64,000 bases of DNA from Eutreptiella sp. 'Long Island Sound 2002'. Lineage: Eukaryota > Euglenozoa > Euglenophyceae > Eutreptiales > Eutreptiaceae. The stretch is from positions 121,963,706 to 122,027,705 of the forward strand of contig OZ038379.1 of assembly GCA_964036045.1 (NCBI GenBank), given 5' to 3'. The notes under the pieces are model-generated. The model saw only the letters and a list, made by a program, of their open reading frames with translations. It did no database searches and was not told the origin of the DNA. Shown piece by piece: positions 10,935-20,661 of this stretch. The stretch's first letter is position 1. Each line of letters starts with the position of its first letter. The position numbers were made by a program, and so were the translations under genes.

Positions 10935-12506
10935 TACCTACACCAACTCCTCTTCCTACCACGGGCAGCCCCGGAACACCGCCGGCAAAACCCGTACCAC
11001 ACGCACCCGGAGCGCCGAGGTGCCCACAACTTCCCGCAGCCAGTTCCGCCCGCCCTCTTGCCGGGGCAGGGCCCGGAGGCGCTACAGCAGGGCCCCCCGC
11101 TCGACACCGCCAGCACGCTACAACAAAGGGGACGCGACGGCGCGGATGGTGCTGAACCGGACGTCATGAACTGCGGAGCGGTGGCCTGGATGGGAGCCTG
11201 CAGGCACCTCGCCCGAGATACCACGGGGCTCCGGCAGTACAGACCAACGGACCGAACGGCGCTGGCGTCCGCGGTCGCGGCCATCTCCATGGGTCCCGTG
11301 GCGGCGTGGCCGGTGCAACTGCTGCCCCACGTTCCCTGCCGTGACACGCAGCCCCGCCCGCCGGCCGCAGCGCACGCGCCGACGGCACCCCTCACGGCGG
11401 AGCAGCTATACGTCGTCCCGGCGGCGTTGCTAGCGGACGGCGGGGAGAGCTTCGTCCACCACCACGGCCCGGCGCAGATTGCGGGAAGCATACAAGGGCC
11501 ACAGCGCGTTGCACCAGACCCGTGGCATGCCAGACTCCGCGGGCGCACCCGCGTCTGGGATGCGGGCGATGGCAAACCTCCACCCGGGCCTCAGCAGGGG
11601 GAGGCACTGGTGCTGCAGACGGCAGGCTACCAGGCCATCCTACACGGCCACGCCGGAGGGTACCGGTCGCACGTCCTGGCCGGAGGCCGCTGGACTGTCT
11701 GGCACAGCACCGCCAGGCAAGGGGCATTCCCGCCCCTGCCCCACGTCGACTGGCAGCAGGGGCCCACCCAGGCCTACTATATGTCGGCGGACCCCTGGCC
11801 GCTGGCAGTCCTGCTACACACCGTCAGCGCCCCCAACAAGAGGCAGGAACCGGGGTGGGTCAACCCCCCCGCACTGGTGTGGAGCCCCGACCAGGAGGAG
11901 CATCTACGAGCCGCGTGGCAGGGAGACGCCATCAGGGCCACGGACGTCCCGGACCTCCACGCGGGGCCAATCACGCACGCCCGCCCAGCGGCTACCCTGG
12001 CAGTGGCCCAACGGGGACAGCAGAACCCGCAGTGGGTGGTCTGCATGTTCAGCCCGGCGGACGCGCACATCGTCGTCTGCGACCCCGAGCGCCTGCCGGG
12101 GCCCGAAGCCGTGGTCCGCGTGGCAGACTGCACCCGCATGATCGTCAAGGCGCTACGGGAGAGCGAGCACCACGCCCTCCTGCTCCAGGTCAGGCTGAAG
12201 GACAACGCCCGGGCGGCGAGGCCGGGGGTGTGGCCGGCAGCGGCGCACCCCGCCGACCTAGAGCTCCAGCTGGCGTTCCCGACCACAGTGTACGCCTGGC
12301 TACAAGCCTTCCACGACCTGCGATGGAGGGGCAAACCCGACCGCCAAATCGGCTCCACGCACTGGCAAACGTGGTTGCAAGCAGACGCGCAGCGCGATAC
12401 CATCCGGGGTCTGGGGCCCGCGCCCGTGACACGAGCCCTCGATGCGGCGGCCCCGGGCCGCACACTGGCGCCACACACGGTGCCACTGGCCAACCTGTTC
12501 TTCTAA
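10935..12506 (+). CDS. ORF1 C-terminal segment, unknown fold
   Basis: Open for about 520 codons in the same frame as the two preceding segments, separated from them only by the TGA at 10,932, and ending with TAA at 12,504. The peptide looks like a genuine globular protein, with regular hydrophobic stretches and conserved-looking Trp residues (PQWVVCMF, YAWLQAFHDLRW, STHWQTWL). No family is recognised. A CHH-rich stretch is present but no classical finger. Together the segments from 9.3 to 12.5 kb would make an ORF1 of roughly 1,070 residues, long for a LINE ORF1. Confidence 0.5.
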   Translation, partial: YLHQLLFLPRAAPEHRRQNPYHTHPERRGAHNFPQPVPPALLPGQGPEALQQGPPLDTASTLQQRGRDGADGAEPDVMNCGAVAWMGACRHLARDTTGLRQYRPTDRTALASAVAAISMGPVAAWPVQLLPHVPCRDTQPRPPAAAHAPTAPLTAEQLYVVPAALLADGGESFVHHHGPAQIAGSIQGPQRVAPDPWHARLRGRTRVWDAGDGKPPPGPQQGEALVLQTAGYQAILHGHAGGYRSHVLAGGRWTVWHSTARQGAFPPLPHVDWQQGPTQAYYMSADPWPLAVLLHTVSAPNKRQEPGWVNPPALVWSPDQEEHLRAAWQGDAIRATDVPDLHAGPITHARPAATLAVAQRGQQNPQWVVCMFSPADAHIVVCDPERLPGPEAVVRVADCTRMIVKALRESEHHALLLQVRLKDNARAARPGVWPAAAHPADLELQLAFPTTVYAWLQAFHDLRWRGKPDRQIGSTHWQTWLQADAQRDTIRGLGPAPVTRALDAAAPGRTLAPHTVPLANLFF

Positions 12507-12992
12507 CCAGCGGCGGAGGGCGCCATCCGGAAGTCGGTGCCGCTCCCCCTGGCGTGAGGGGCCACGGAGCCGACGAAATGCCCCCTGTGTGCAGACAAGT
12601 ACTACACAAGCGGGGCAATGCTGGAACACCTGGCGTGGCACGGGGCGCACGCTGCAGCCCCGGCGGACGACAAGGAGGCGGCCTCCAACATCCTGCAAGG
12701 GAGAGCACGGAGGTCCCCATGGCACGCCCCGTACGCCCGGCGCCCCCCGCCCCAGGCAGCCGACCACGCAGACGGCGATGAGGAGGCACCCAGGGGGGGC
12801 CCCGGGGACCGGCAGTGCGGCCCAACCAGGGTCCATGTCCATCCCCGCGGGGCTGGCCCCCCTGGCCCCCCTGGCTCCCCCAGCCCCCCGGGCCCCCCTG
12901 TGGGCCCCGCTGGGAACGGGCTCAGCGGATGCGGCGCACCCGGATGCCCTGGCTGCGCAGGCGAACCCAGCGGCGATGCCGATGCGGGATAG
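12507..12992 (+). CDS. C2H2 zinc-finger / collagen-like segment
   Basis: In the frame of ORF1 but after the TAA and a further in-frame TGA at 12,555. It holds one classical C2H2 finger (CPLC-x12-H-x4-H, about 12,570-12,640), then a Gly-Pro-Pro-rich, collagen-like stretch, and ends with TAG at 12,990, seventeen bases before the ORF2 start. Several LINE clades carry C2H2 fingers upstream of or fused to the endonuclease, so this may have been an ORF2 N-terminus or an ORF1 C-terminus. The collagen-like part may only reflect GC-rich codons. Confidence 0.55.
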
Positions 12993-13008
12993 CTGACTCC
13001 AGGAGAAC

Positions 13009-15275
13009 ATGGCGGGCCACGCCCTGTGGCTCCTCTCGTGGAACCTGCGCAACGGCCTCGTGCCGCCAGACCGGTCCCTCCGGGACACTCTCCGGCGGCG
13101 CCGGGGGCCGGCGGCCTGTACTGACAAGGAGCACCTCATCACCGGCATGCTACCCCAGGAGGGGGGCTTTGCCATCATGCTCCAGGAAACAGGGATCGCC
13201 ACCCGGGCGCATGAGATGCACGTGGCCGCGGCGCTCCGGGACAAGGGGTACACCGCCTTCTTCAGCAGCCGGCTGGCAGAGACGGGAGCCACCTCCACCT
13301 CGAGAGGGGGGGGCCTCCTCACCGCGGTCAGCAGCAAGTACGTGGCGGAGCACGAGGTGCTCAGCTTCACGGAAATCGTCCCCGGGAAGGCCGCGGCCCT
13401 GGAGATCCGCACGGACGGGGGAGGCCTCACCCTCATCAACGTCCACGGGCCGCAAGCAGGCTGCTCCCCGTGGGCGGGACGGGCGGCGTTCTGGGCCGAC
13501 ATACAAATGTATGCCACGGCACGCAGCCTCGGTGGGAGGCACCCCGTGGTCATCGCCGGCGACACCAACATCTACATTGATGCCACCACCAACCGGGCCA
13601 CAGAGCACTTCCGAGCGGGCTGGGAGGCCTGCGGTTTCTGGAGGGCCGCGGCAGGCGGCGAGGAGGACATGACCCCCACGCTCCACCCGTCCCGGCACAG
13701 GGTGGAAACCTTCCTGGTCAACGAGCCCCTCCTGCCGTGGTCCCTGCGGGAAAGCGTCTGGGCTCGCGGCATGGCAATCCCCCAGGTGGTCGGCTCGGAC
13801 CACCTCCTGGTCCGCCTGGCCCTGCCGGGCCTCCTGAGCGCAGCGGGGCGCGCGGCGATGCCCACCCCCTACAGCCACACGGAGGGCCGCCTCCTCCCGT
13901 ACAACGCCAAGGCCGCGCCCGTCCAACACTGCCTGTGGGCGGCGGTCACCGCCGCGCAGGATGAACCCTCCCTGGCGCCCTGGCTGGGTCCCGCAGAGCA
14001 GCACGACTACGGGTCCATGCCCGCGGCCGCGGTGGACAAGGTGTTCCAACACCTCCACGCTACGCATGACGCCCTGGCGCGTCTTGTGGGACGTTGGCAG
14101 CCGTCCCCGGCGGGGACGGACCCGGCAGAGGGGGACCTCCCGGAGAGCGGAAAGCGGCTCCAGGCGGCGGTCCTCCGCTATGACACCCTGGCAGCGCGTG
14201 CGCCAGTAGCGTACCAGGCGGACGCGGCACGGCATGGCATCCGGTCCGAGGCGGCGCTCCGGCTCACGGAAGAGCTGCAGGATGTGTCGCCCGGGTTCCG
14301 CCCGACCACACAGGGCGGGCTACAGGAGGAGCTGGAGAGGCAAGCAGCCGCCCTCGAGGAGGACATTCGCCAGCTCCGCGCACTCCTGGCGGCAGACCGC
14401 AAACGCGCCATCAAGGAATTCTGGCGTCGCCACGCCCCCGATATCGCCCAGCGATGGAAAGCCGTGCGGGGAGCCATAGAGGTAGAGGCCCCGGGCCCGT
14501 CAGGCCTCTGGAACGTGCGGGTCCCCAACACCGAAACGCTCCTCACGGAGGCCCACGACGTGATGTTCGCAGTTCGCGCCTTCTGGCGAGAACTGTATGA
14601 CAAACGCCCGGTGTACCTCCCAGGCTTCCAGGCAGTCCTCGGCCGCCATGTCCCCCGGGTCCCTGAAGGGGCCTGGACACAGGTCCAGCAGTACTCCATG
14701 CAGGACCTGAAGCCCGCCCTGGACAAGGCCGATGGCAAGGCCCCATGTCCCAACCACGTGGAGGCCCGTTTCATCAAGGCCCTCCCGGTACCCGTCCAGT
14801 GGCTCCTGGTCCACTCCTACCGGGCCATCCTCCGCGGCGCCCTGCCGCCGATGCACTGGAGGGACGCGCACATCTGGCTCAGCCCCAAGGTACCCGGCTC
14901 TGCCAGACTGGACGACTACAGGCCCATAGCCCTGGGCCAGCTGGACATGAAGCTGCTCACGGGCCCCCTCACCCAGCGCATCACGGAAGTGCTCACACGG
15001 CACGGAGTGGTCAGCGACTGGCAGCAAGGGGTCCTCCCTGGCTCCAACACAGGCCCCCCACTGTTCATGGCGCAGCGGCAGCTCCAGCGGGGAAGGCCCA
15101 ACTACGTCTTCTCCTTTGAGGCCCGCAAGGCCGCGACACCGCCCCGCACGGCCCCGTCCACCTCATCCTGCGCCGACTCTCCGTGCCGCCGGACGTCATC
15201 GACCTCCTGCTCTTCCTCCACACGTGCGCCAGGCTGCGCATCGTCACCGCACACAGGCTAACGCAGCCCGTCTAC
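13009..15275 (+). pseudogene. ORF2 N-terminal half: APE endonuclease and RT start
   Basis: Begins at ATG 13,009 in a fair eukaryotic context (AACATGG). Residues 5-275 are an apurinic-endonuclease-like (EEP) nuclease: SWN near residue 12, catalytic Glu60 in LQETG, GDTN with Asp185 and Asn187, and SDH with Asp264-His265. This enzyme nicks target DNA for target-primed reverse transcription. RT motifs start near residue 560 (APCPNHVEARFIKALP, DDYRPIALGQLDMKLL). At motif A the expected Asp is Glu (15,118-15,120) and two bases stand where a Phe codon should be (15,133-15,134), shifting the frame. Coding continues in the shifted frame up to the Ty3 insertion at 15,275 and resumes at 28,490. Confidence 0.85.
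15272..15275. repeat. Ty3 target-site duplication, left
   Basis: CTAC immediately before the 5' LTR, repeated at 28,490-28,493. Removing the insert and one copy restores the LINE RT frame (Q-P-V-Y-M-L-R-G). Confidence 0.75.
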
Positions 15276-17643
15276 TGAAGCCGGTTCGGACCCCCGTGGC
15301 CATCTTTGGGTCACTTGGGGTGTGTATGTATGTGCCGGCAAGCCGCCATTGGCTGATATCATACTCTCCCATCCACCTGACCTAACCCGATGTGATAGTG
15401 TGATAGGTTTAGCCATTCCGGCTATGAGCGGCCATATTCAGTACTGAGGCGCCGCCAGCGGAGATCTATATATCAGAATATCAGGAATCAACAGGGTTTT
15501 TTTCATCATAATGTTTCCGTAATTTTTCAGCCTTCCGTTCTGATGGTCAATGTATCGGCGACTGTCAGTTGGCTCGCGATTTTGCGGTAACCGAATGGTT
15601 AACTGTTATTTACAGATATTTTGGCGGAAACCCCGATGAAGGGTCAGATTTCATCAGTAAAGGGTTCGTTGCTTCCGCAATTTTCATATTATACACTCGC
15701 AAAATTAATCCGATTTTTTCAGATATTCAGAATCGGATTTTTGACTTCGACATCGCCGCACTCGAGATGATGAATCTCGAGTGGTCCGACATTTTTCCCC
15801 AATCACGAATCAACCTTCCTTTTGTTATGCCCTTCGTTTTGCTTAGAGATATAGGCGAAATAAATTTGATTCGTGAGGCGACTTTGAAATGTCATATCTC
15901 CGACTCACCGCGAGTAGTCTCAATTTCGAGAATTGGGCTGGAACCGCATTGGTCTCAACTTAATTTAGGAAGCATCAAACGCCTTTGTTGTGTACACATG
16001 CGCGGTATAGCAAGGGATAATGGTCAAGAGGGTAGAAGGTGATATATAACTCTTGGACCGTGCAACCGAATATTTTAATGCGACTTTCGAGTGTACTGCA
16101 TGAGTGTTGGGGTTGCATAGCAACTTTTCTTGGGTTCCTACGTATTTTTAACGTGAAGTTATGTCCATGGAGGGTCATGGCATATCATGGTGGGAGCCAC
16201 TTTTGAGGGTATGTGTTATATGCATGGTATGTGCTTCGATATGCTCACGCCCATGTTATATATCTCCGTTTGTAGGAAGATATATGGAGTCATACGTGGC
16301 AAGGGCCTCGCCCATGTCCCAATGGTGAACTCCATAGCGCTAGACTAAGTCTACCGCTCATATAGTGCATGTGGGAGGGCTTACGGAGCGACCCACAAGC
16401 GACATTATCAATTTTCCCATTTTCATGGTGCGTGTTGGGAGGAGGTTCGAAGGTGTCCTTATGCGTCCATATGGGGGTCCAAGTGGGGGGATTGTTTGCA
16501 AATGGTCCTAAGCAATTGTGTTTTGAGTCATAGGTTGACACTATGGGTGAGCGAAGTTATATACTAGTGTAGTTATCTTGAATTTGGCATTATTTGCATG
16601 TTTTTGACCTCATTTTATGCTCATTTTTGTGTTTTATGTGCTCAACTGGTCGGCTAACAGAAAAGTGCCTAGAGATCCGTGAAATATGGTATGTTGCTTA
16701 TATGTTGGCATATGCTTCGGTGTTGTACCTCACCATATGCCGGATCACATGGTCACTTTGGCTTGGCACACGAGGCCTCACAAAATTAGGTCTCAAACTC
16801 ATGAGCTGAATTGTGAAGCATGTCATGTACATAACTGGAGGGGTTTCGGAGCCCATGATGGGATATTCTTGGGCATGGACCTTTGGTCTATATCACCCTT
16901 GTATACTACTTTCTGGTTTGACACATGCATGGAGCATTTGAATATTTGCCGTCTGCATTTTTGAGTATATAATTGAATTTTGGGCATTATGGTGTGATTT
17001 GCCTGTTTTTGTCATGTTGTGAGGTCATCCTCACGGGGCAGTTCTCCAAGCCCATTCGACTCCAAGTCCAACCAAGGTTATGTCAGGGTAGGGCATGGTC
17101 CTGAGTGCCACTCTAGGCCATGGCACGCCACCTCCCTTATTGGGCTAGGATTTATAGGCTTGGGAGTGAACACATTTTTGGGGTTGGTGTAGTGACTTTT
17201 GACACATGGCATTTAGCCATATGACTTGACTGGGTTCAGGGCAGCATGTTGATGAGTCAAGGGAAGGTCTTGAGTCCAGGGAATGAGGGGTCTATGGCTG
17301 TGATTGTGTACATTTTCCATCTTTCCCCACCTTTGCTTTATTTGTGTTCATATGCCAATTTCAGGACTTTCCTCTTTGGTGCAATTCTTGTACATGCCCG
17401 CCACCGTGGGACGACCGGTGTGCTGAACGGAAGTCCGCAGCGTGGATTGGATTGTGGATTGGGTTTTTGCTGTATTTGTGGGATCTGGTTGCTGTTCAGG
17501 GTTGAAGGAGGATTACATTTTCTATATTTTTGGATTTTGGACCCTGCAATTTGAGGAATGCAATCGTTGATCCGGAGTAAATCAGCAGGGGTAACAGGCG
17601 GAAGGGGCACAGCGGGGGCCGGTCCTGGTAGGGACCTTCTTTA
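15276..17643 (+). repeat. 5' LTR of Ty3 element
   Basis: 2,368 bp, starts TG and ends TA, matching 26,122-28,489 over its full length. It is much AT-richer than the LINE around it. A TATATATC stretch at 15,467-15,474 is a possible TATA box, altered to CTATATC in the 3' LTR. The unusual length for an LTR comes with one 157-codon open frame. Confidence 0.95.
15569..16042 (+). CDS. LTR open frame, 157 codons (5' LTR)
   Basis: An open frame inside the LTR, present with the same length in both copies. The product would be a Phe/Ile-rich protein of no recognised family. The frame has a GTG or TTG-type beginning rather than a clear ATG. Most differences between the two LTR copies within it change the amino acid (for example Ile to Phe, Met to Thr, Asp to Val), which argues against selection on a protein since insertion. 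It may be chance. Confidence 0.2.
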   Translation: MARDFAVTEWLTVIYRYFGGNPDEGSDFISKGFVASAIFILYTRKINPIFSDIQNRIFDFDIAALEMMNLEWSDIFPQSRINLPFVMPFVLLRDIGEINLIREATLKCHISDSPRVVSISRIGLEPHWSQLNLGSIKRLCCVHMRGIARDNGQEGRR

Positions 17644-17657
17644 TGGTAGCAGAGGCG
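17644..17657 (+). promoter_or_regulatory. Primer-binding site, initiator Met-tRNA type
   Basis: TGGTAGCAGAGG directly follows the 5' LTR. It starts with the TGG complementary to tRNA CCA ends and matches the 3' end of animal-type initiator methionine tRNA over 12 bases. It would prime minus-strand DNA synthesis. Confidence 0.75.
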
Positions 17658-18030
17658 TACCTGCTGCCCCTACCTACCGCCGACCCGGGGACTTGGGCCC
17701 CTATGAGCCCTGCCCAAGTACGCCCCGGGTGCGTATTGTGGACTCGGTGGAGACCACGCCGGAGATTGGAGCCAGAGAAGAGCCAAGACGCTCAAGAGCA
17801 TGGCGAACTCCGGAAGTTGAAGCCCGAAGAGAAGTACGACGTTCGGAAAGAGGAGGACTTGACATGGAGGACCTGGTCTCCCTGTGCGAGCGTCGCTGCC
17901 GCAAGGCATGCAACCTCCGCTCCGCCGCGGAGGACTCTGAGGGGCCTGCCATTCAGGCAGCAGTGGAGGACGGGCCCGGCGCTACGGGAAGCGTGGGTCA
18001 CCCAAGCCCGCGGCAGGGGACGCAGGGGCT
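17658..18030 (+). other. Leader between PBS and gag
   Basis: 373 bp. A frame from about 17,863 encodes a peptide starting MEDLVSLCERRCRKACNL. Residues just before the annotated gag ATG in the gag frame (GKRGSPKPAAGDAGA) also look protein-like. Gag may therefore have started upstream, with a frameshift near 17,975 now separating the pieces. Confidence 0.4.
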
Positions 18031-20310
18031 ATGGATACGGACCCCAGCCCGGTCAGGCTGTGGGAATCCGAGGGGCACTCCGATGCCTATCGGACTTGCT
18101 TCCCCTCGGAGTCGGAGGAGACGCCCGCGCCGATCGCCAGGGCGCATACGGCCCCCGAGCCCGCCCTGAAGTACGACGCCGAGGGCTTGGAGAGGCCAGC
18201 CAGGGCCCGGACGGCACCTGTGCCCCGCCACAGGGGACCAGAGACGGACGCCATAGGCGATACGCCCATGGGCGATGAGTCTGAGGCGCCGGAAACCGCG
18301 GGATGCGCTCCATCAGGCGGAAAGCACGCCGCGTGCCACTGCGAGCACGTGTCCTTCCTCATGGGCAAGTACCCGAAGATGGGGATGGACGCCATCGTGC
18401 ACCGCCTCGACAGCCTGGACAACGCGAAGGACGGCCTAGAGGAGGACGTCGCCGGGATCCTGGATGACCAGTCGGCCGCGGAGAAAGACATGGAGGAGCT
18501 GCGGGCGGAACGGGACCGGTACCGGGAGAATCTGGAGCTGGCCCTGGAGAAGCAGCGGCGAGTGGTGGACAGCCTCCTCCACCTGGTGGAGGACATGTCG
18601 GGACGCCTGAAAAGGCTAGAGGAGCTACAGCCCCTCGCCTCGGGTCCGGAGCTCCCGGCAAAGCCGGCAGCGGCGGAGCTGGTGGAGCGGGTTAAGACCC
18701 TCCGGAGCGCCATGGATAAACCCATGGGCGGTCTGGCAGAGGCACCCTACGCGCCTCCGCGTGTTGACCCGGGTGCACTGCCTTTTGTTCCCATGTTCAG
18801 CGAATCCACAATGCTCGGGGAAGAAACGGCACCGGCTGGGTCCATGCGGGAAGGGCACGTAACCACGGACCCCAGGAGCCTGACGGTACAGATGACCCAT
18901 GCTGCCCAGGATCTACCGATCACTACGACTGCCCATGCAGTTTATGCGGAAGAGGAGATCCAGAGCCAGACCATGCAGGGGCGAACCATGGGAAGCGCCG
19001 ATGGACATGGTCGAGGTCATCCAGGCAGAAACCTGTGGGCGAAGGACCCCAATACGGGGATATGGACGGCCGATGGAGCAAGTCCTTCCCGCATTCCAAA
19101 CCCTATGGGTTCAGGCCCAACTGGACCGCACTCCATGGAGGAGAGGGATGTACGGGGAGTGTACTCACACCCCCCGGCCACAGGTGGTATCCGTCTCGGT
19201 GGAGTGGTGGCTGGGAACGTCGGATACGCCATCAGGATTGACGACCTCAGGGGAATCAAAATCCCCTACTACGATGGCAACCCCTGCAACCTGGATGACT
19301 TCATCCTGGATTCGGAGGACTTTGCCGAGGAGATCGTCGGTGAGATGCGGGGAGCGCCGCGGGACAAGTGGGTATGCCGGACATTCCCACACCGGCTGGC
19401 GCAGGACCTGAAGGAGGAGTTGCGGGATCAGATCCGGGAAGGACTGATCCGTACGGAGCAGGCCTGCCTCCAGTGGTTGGAGGATGAGGAGCGGGTGGAC
19501 GCTCCGAACGAGAAGCTCGAGGACTTGTGGTCCATCCCGCTGCCGCTGGACCGCGGTGAGTTGCGGGTCCGGGAGTGGAATCGGTACCTGCGAAAGTACC
19601 GAAGATGCCTCAAGCTGGTGGAGGACTGGAATGAGGCCAGCGAGATCCGCCACCTGCTGAAGGACGTCCTCCCCGGCAACTGGAAGAGGAGAGTGGAGGA
19701 CGAGGAGAAGAAGCGAGCCAAGAAGCGGGTGGCGGTGAGGATCATGGCGGCGGAGGATACCCATGCGGGTATCATGGAGTTCTTCACGAGGAACCTGGGC
19801 GAGCCCAACCGGATGTTGGGACTGAAGAACGCCGTGTACGTGGAGGTATTTGGAGACTCCATGGGGCAAAGGTTGCTGCGCCTCAACAACGGGGAGTGGA
19901 GACGCGGGGAGCCGCTGAGGATGCAGGTCATCTTCGCCCGCATGAGCCTGGACGAGATCGTGAAGTACATCACGGTGGAGTTGAAGCTCAATGCGAAGAA
20001 CGAGGCCCACGTGCAGGATCGACATGGTCATGGACAACGAGGCCACCGAGAAGACCGCCATCATCGGGAGATCCATGAGGACACGGCCAACTCCGCGGAG
20101 GATGGTAGTGGAAGTGGCCAAGACCACTGGTCCTGGGAGGATCACGAGGAGGCCCATTTCTTAGCGTTTGTGGCGCACAACGTGAGGGACCATGGGCAGG
20201 ATCGGTCCAGATGGAGCCAGGTGGGACCTAAGAAGGGCAAAGAGCCAAGGAGGATCGGGAACCCACCGCTCTCGTTCCGGGAGTACAGGTCTCAGCACGA
20301 CGGGTGCTAG
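18031..20310 (+). CDS. gag: Ty3 Gag (capsid precursor), ends at amber codon
   Basis: 759 codons from ATG 18,031. Residues 1-100 are low-complexity. Residues about 120-200 are a heptad-rich coiled coil (DSLDNAKDGLEEDVAGIL onward). Residues about 405-660 form the capsid-like region (GIKIPYYDGNPCNLDDFILD, KWVCRTFPHRLAQDLKEEL), followed by a His/Asp/Arg-rich tail. The frame stops at TAG 20,308 within what reads as a CCHC zinc knuckle: Cys, the stop, Val, Cys, then His and Cys at proper spacing. The protein would assemble the virus-like particle and bind RNA; without the knuckle, packaging should be impaired. Confidence 0.85.
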   Translation: MDTDPSPVRLWESEGHSDAYRTCFPSESEETPAPIARAHTAPEPALKYDAEGLERPARARTAPVPRHRGPETDAIGDTPMGDESEAPETAGCAPSGGKHAACHCEHVSFLMGKYPKMGMDAIVHRLDSLDNAKDGLEEDVAGILDDQSAAEKDMEELRAERDRYRENLELALEKQRRVVDSLLHLVEDMSGRLKRLEELQPLASGPELPAKPAAAELVERVKTLRSAMDKPMGGLAEAPYAPPRVDPGALPFVPMFSESTMLGEETAPAGSMREGHVTTDPRSLTVQMTHAAQDLPITTTAHAVYAEEEIQSQTMQGRTMGSADGHGRGHPGRNLWAKDPNTGIWTADGASPSRIPNPMGSGPTGPHSMEERDVRGVYSHPPATGGIRLGGVVAGNVGYAIRIDDLRGIKIPYYDGNPCNLDDFILDSEDFAEEIVGEMRGAPRDKWVCRTFPHRLAQDLKEELRDQIREGLIRTEQACLQWLEDEERVDAPNEKLEDLWSIPLPLDRGELRVREWNRYLRKYRRCLKLVEDWNEASEIRHLLKDVLPGNWKRRVEDEEKKRAKKRVAVRIMAAEDTHAGIMEFFTRNLGEPNRMLGLKNAVYVEVFGDSMGQRLLRLNNGEWRRGEPLRMQVIFARMSLDEIVKYITVELKLNAKNEAHVQDRHGHGQRGHREDRHHREIHEDTANSAEDGSGSGQDHWSWEDHEEAHFLAFVAHNVRDHGQDRSRWSQVGPKKGKEPRRIGNPPLSFREYRSQHDGC

Positions 20311-20661
20311 GTCTGTTATGGCAAGGGAAACAACCATGCACATGACCACCGTCAGTGCAAGGTGTATGAGGCGGACAAGAAGGCCTACTTCGCCGCTCAC
20401 CCCGAGAAGAAGCCCAAGGAGCAGCAGATTTCCGATTGGAAGGCGAAGGGCGGAGACGGGGGAAAAGGCCAAGGCAAAGGCCAAGGAAAAGGCGGAGGAA
20501 GAGGCTATGGTGGTGGACCTGGCCAAGACTGACGAGTGAGGTCGATCAAGGAAGTTGCTGAGGACATGTTGAGGACGTTGGAGGAACTCAAAGCCCAGCA
20601 ACGTGGTGGACAAAGTCCTGGCGGATCGCAGCCGGAAGGGGCTGCGGGAAGTCAAGTCTAG
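20311..20661 (+). pseudogene. Gag C-terminus / linker broken by stops
   Basis: The gag frame stays protein-like past TAG 20,308. It completes a zinc knuckle (VCYGKGNNH...RQC) and a Gly/Lys-rich basic stretch, meets TGA 20,530, continues with a predicted helix (SIKEVAEDMLRTLEELKAQ) and meets TAG 20,659. Pol follows in the same frame. The simplest reading is one ancestral gag-pol frame with three nonsense changes, each one C-to-T transition away from CAG or CGA. Programmed read-through of all three is less likely. Confidence 0.7.
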
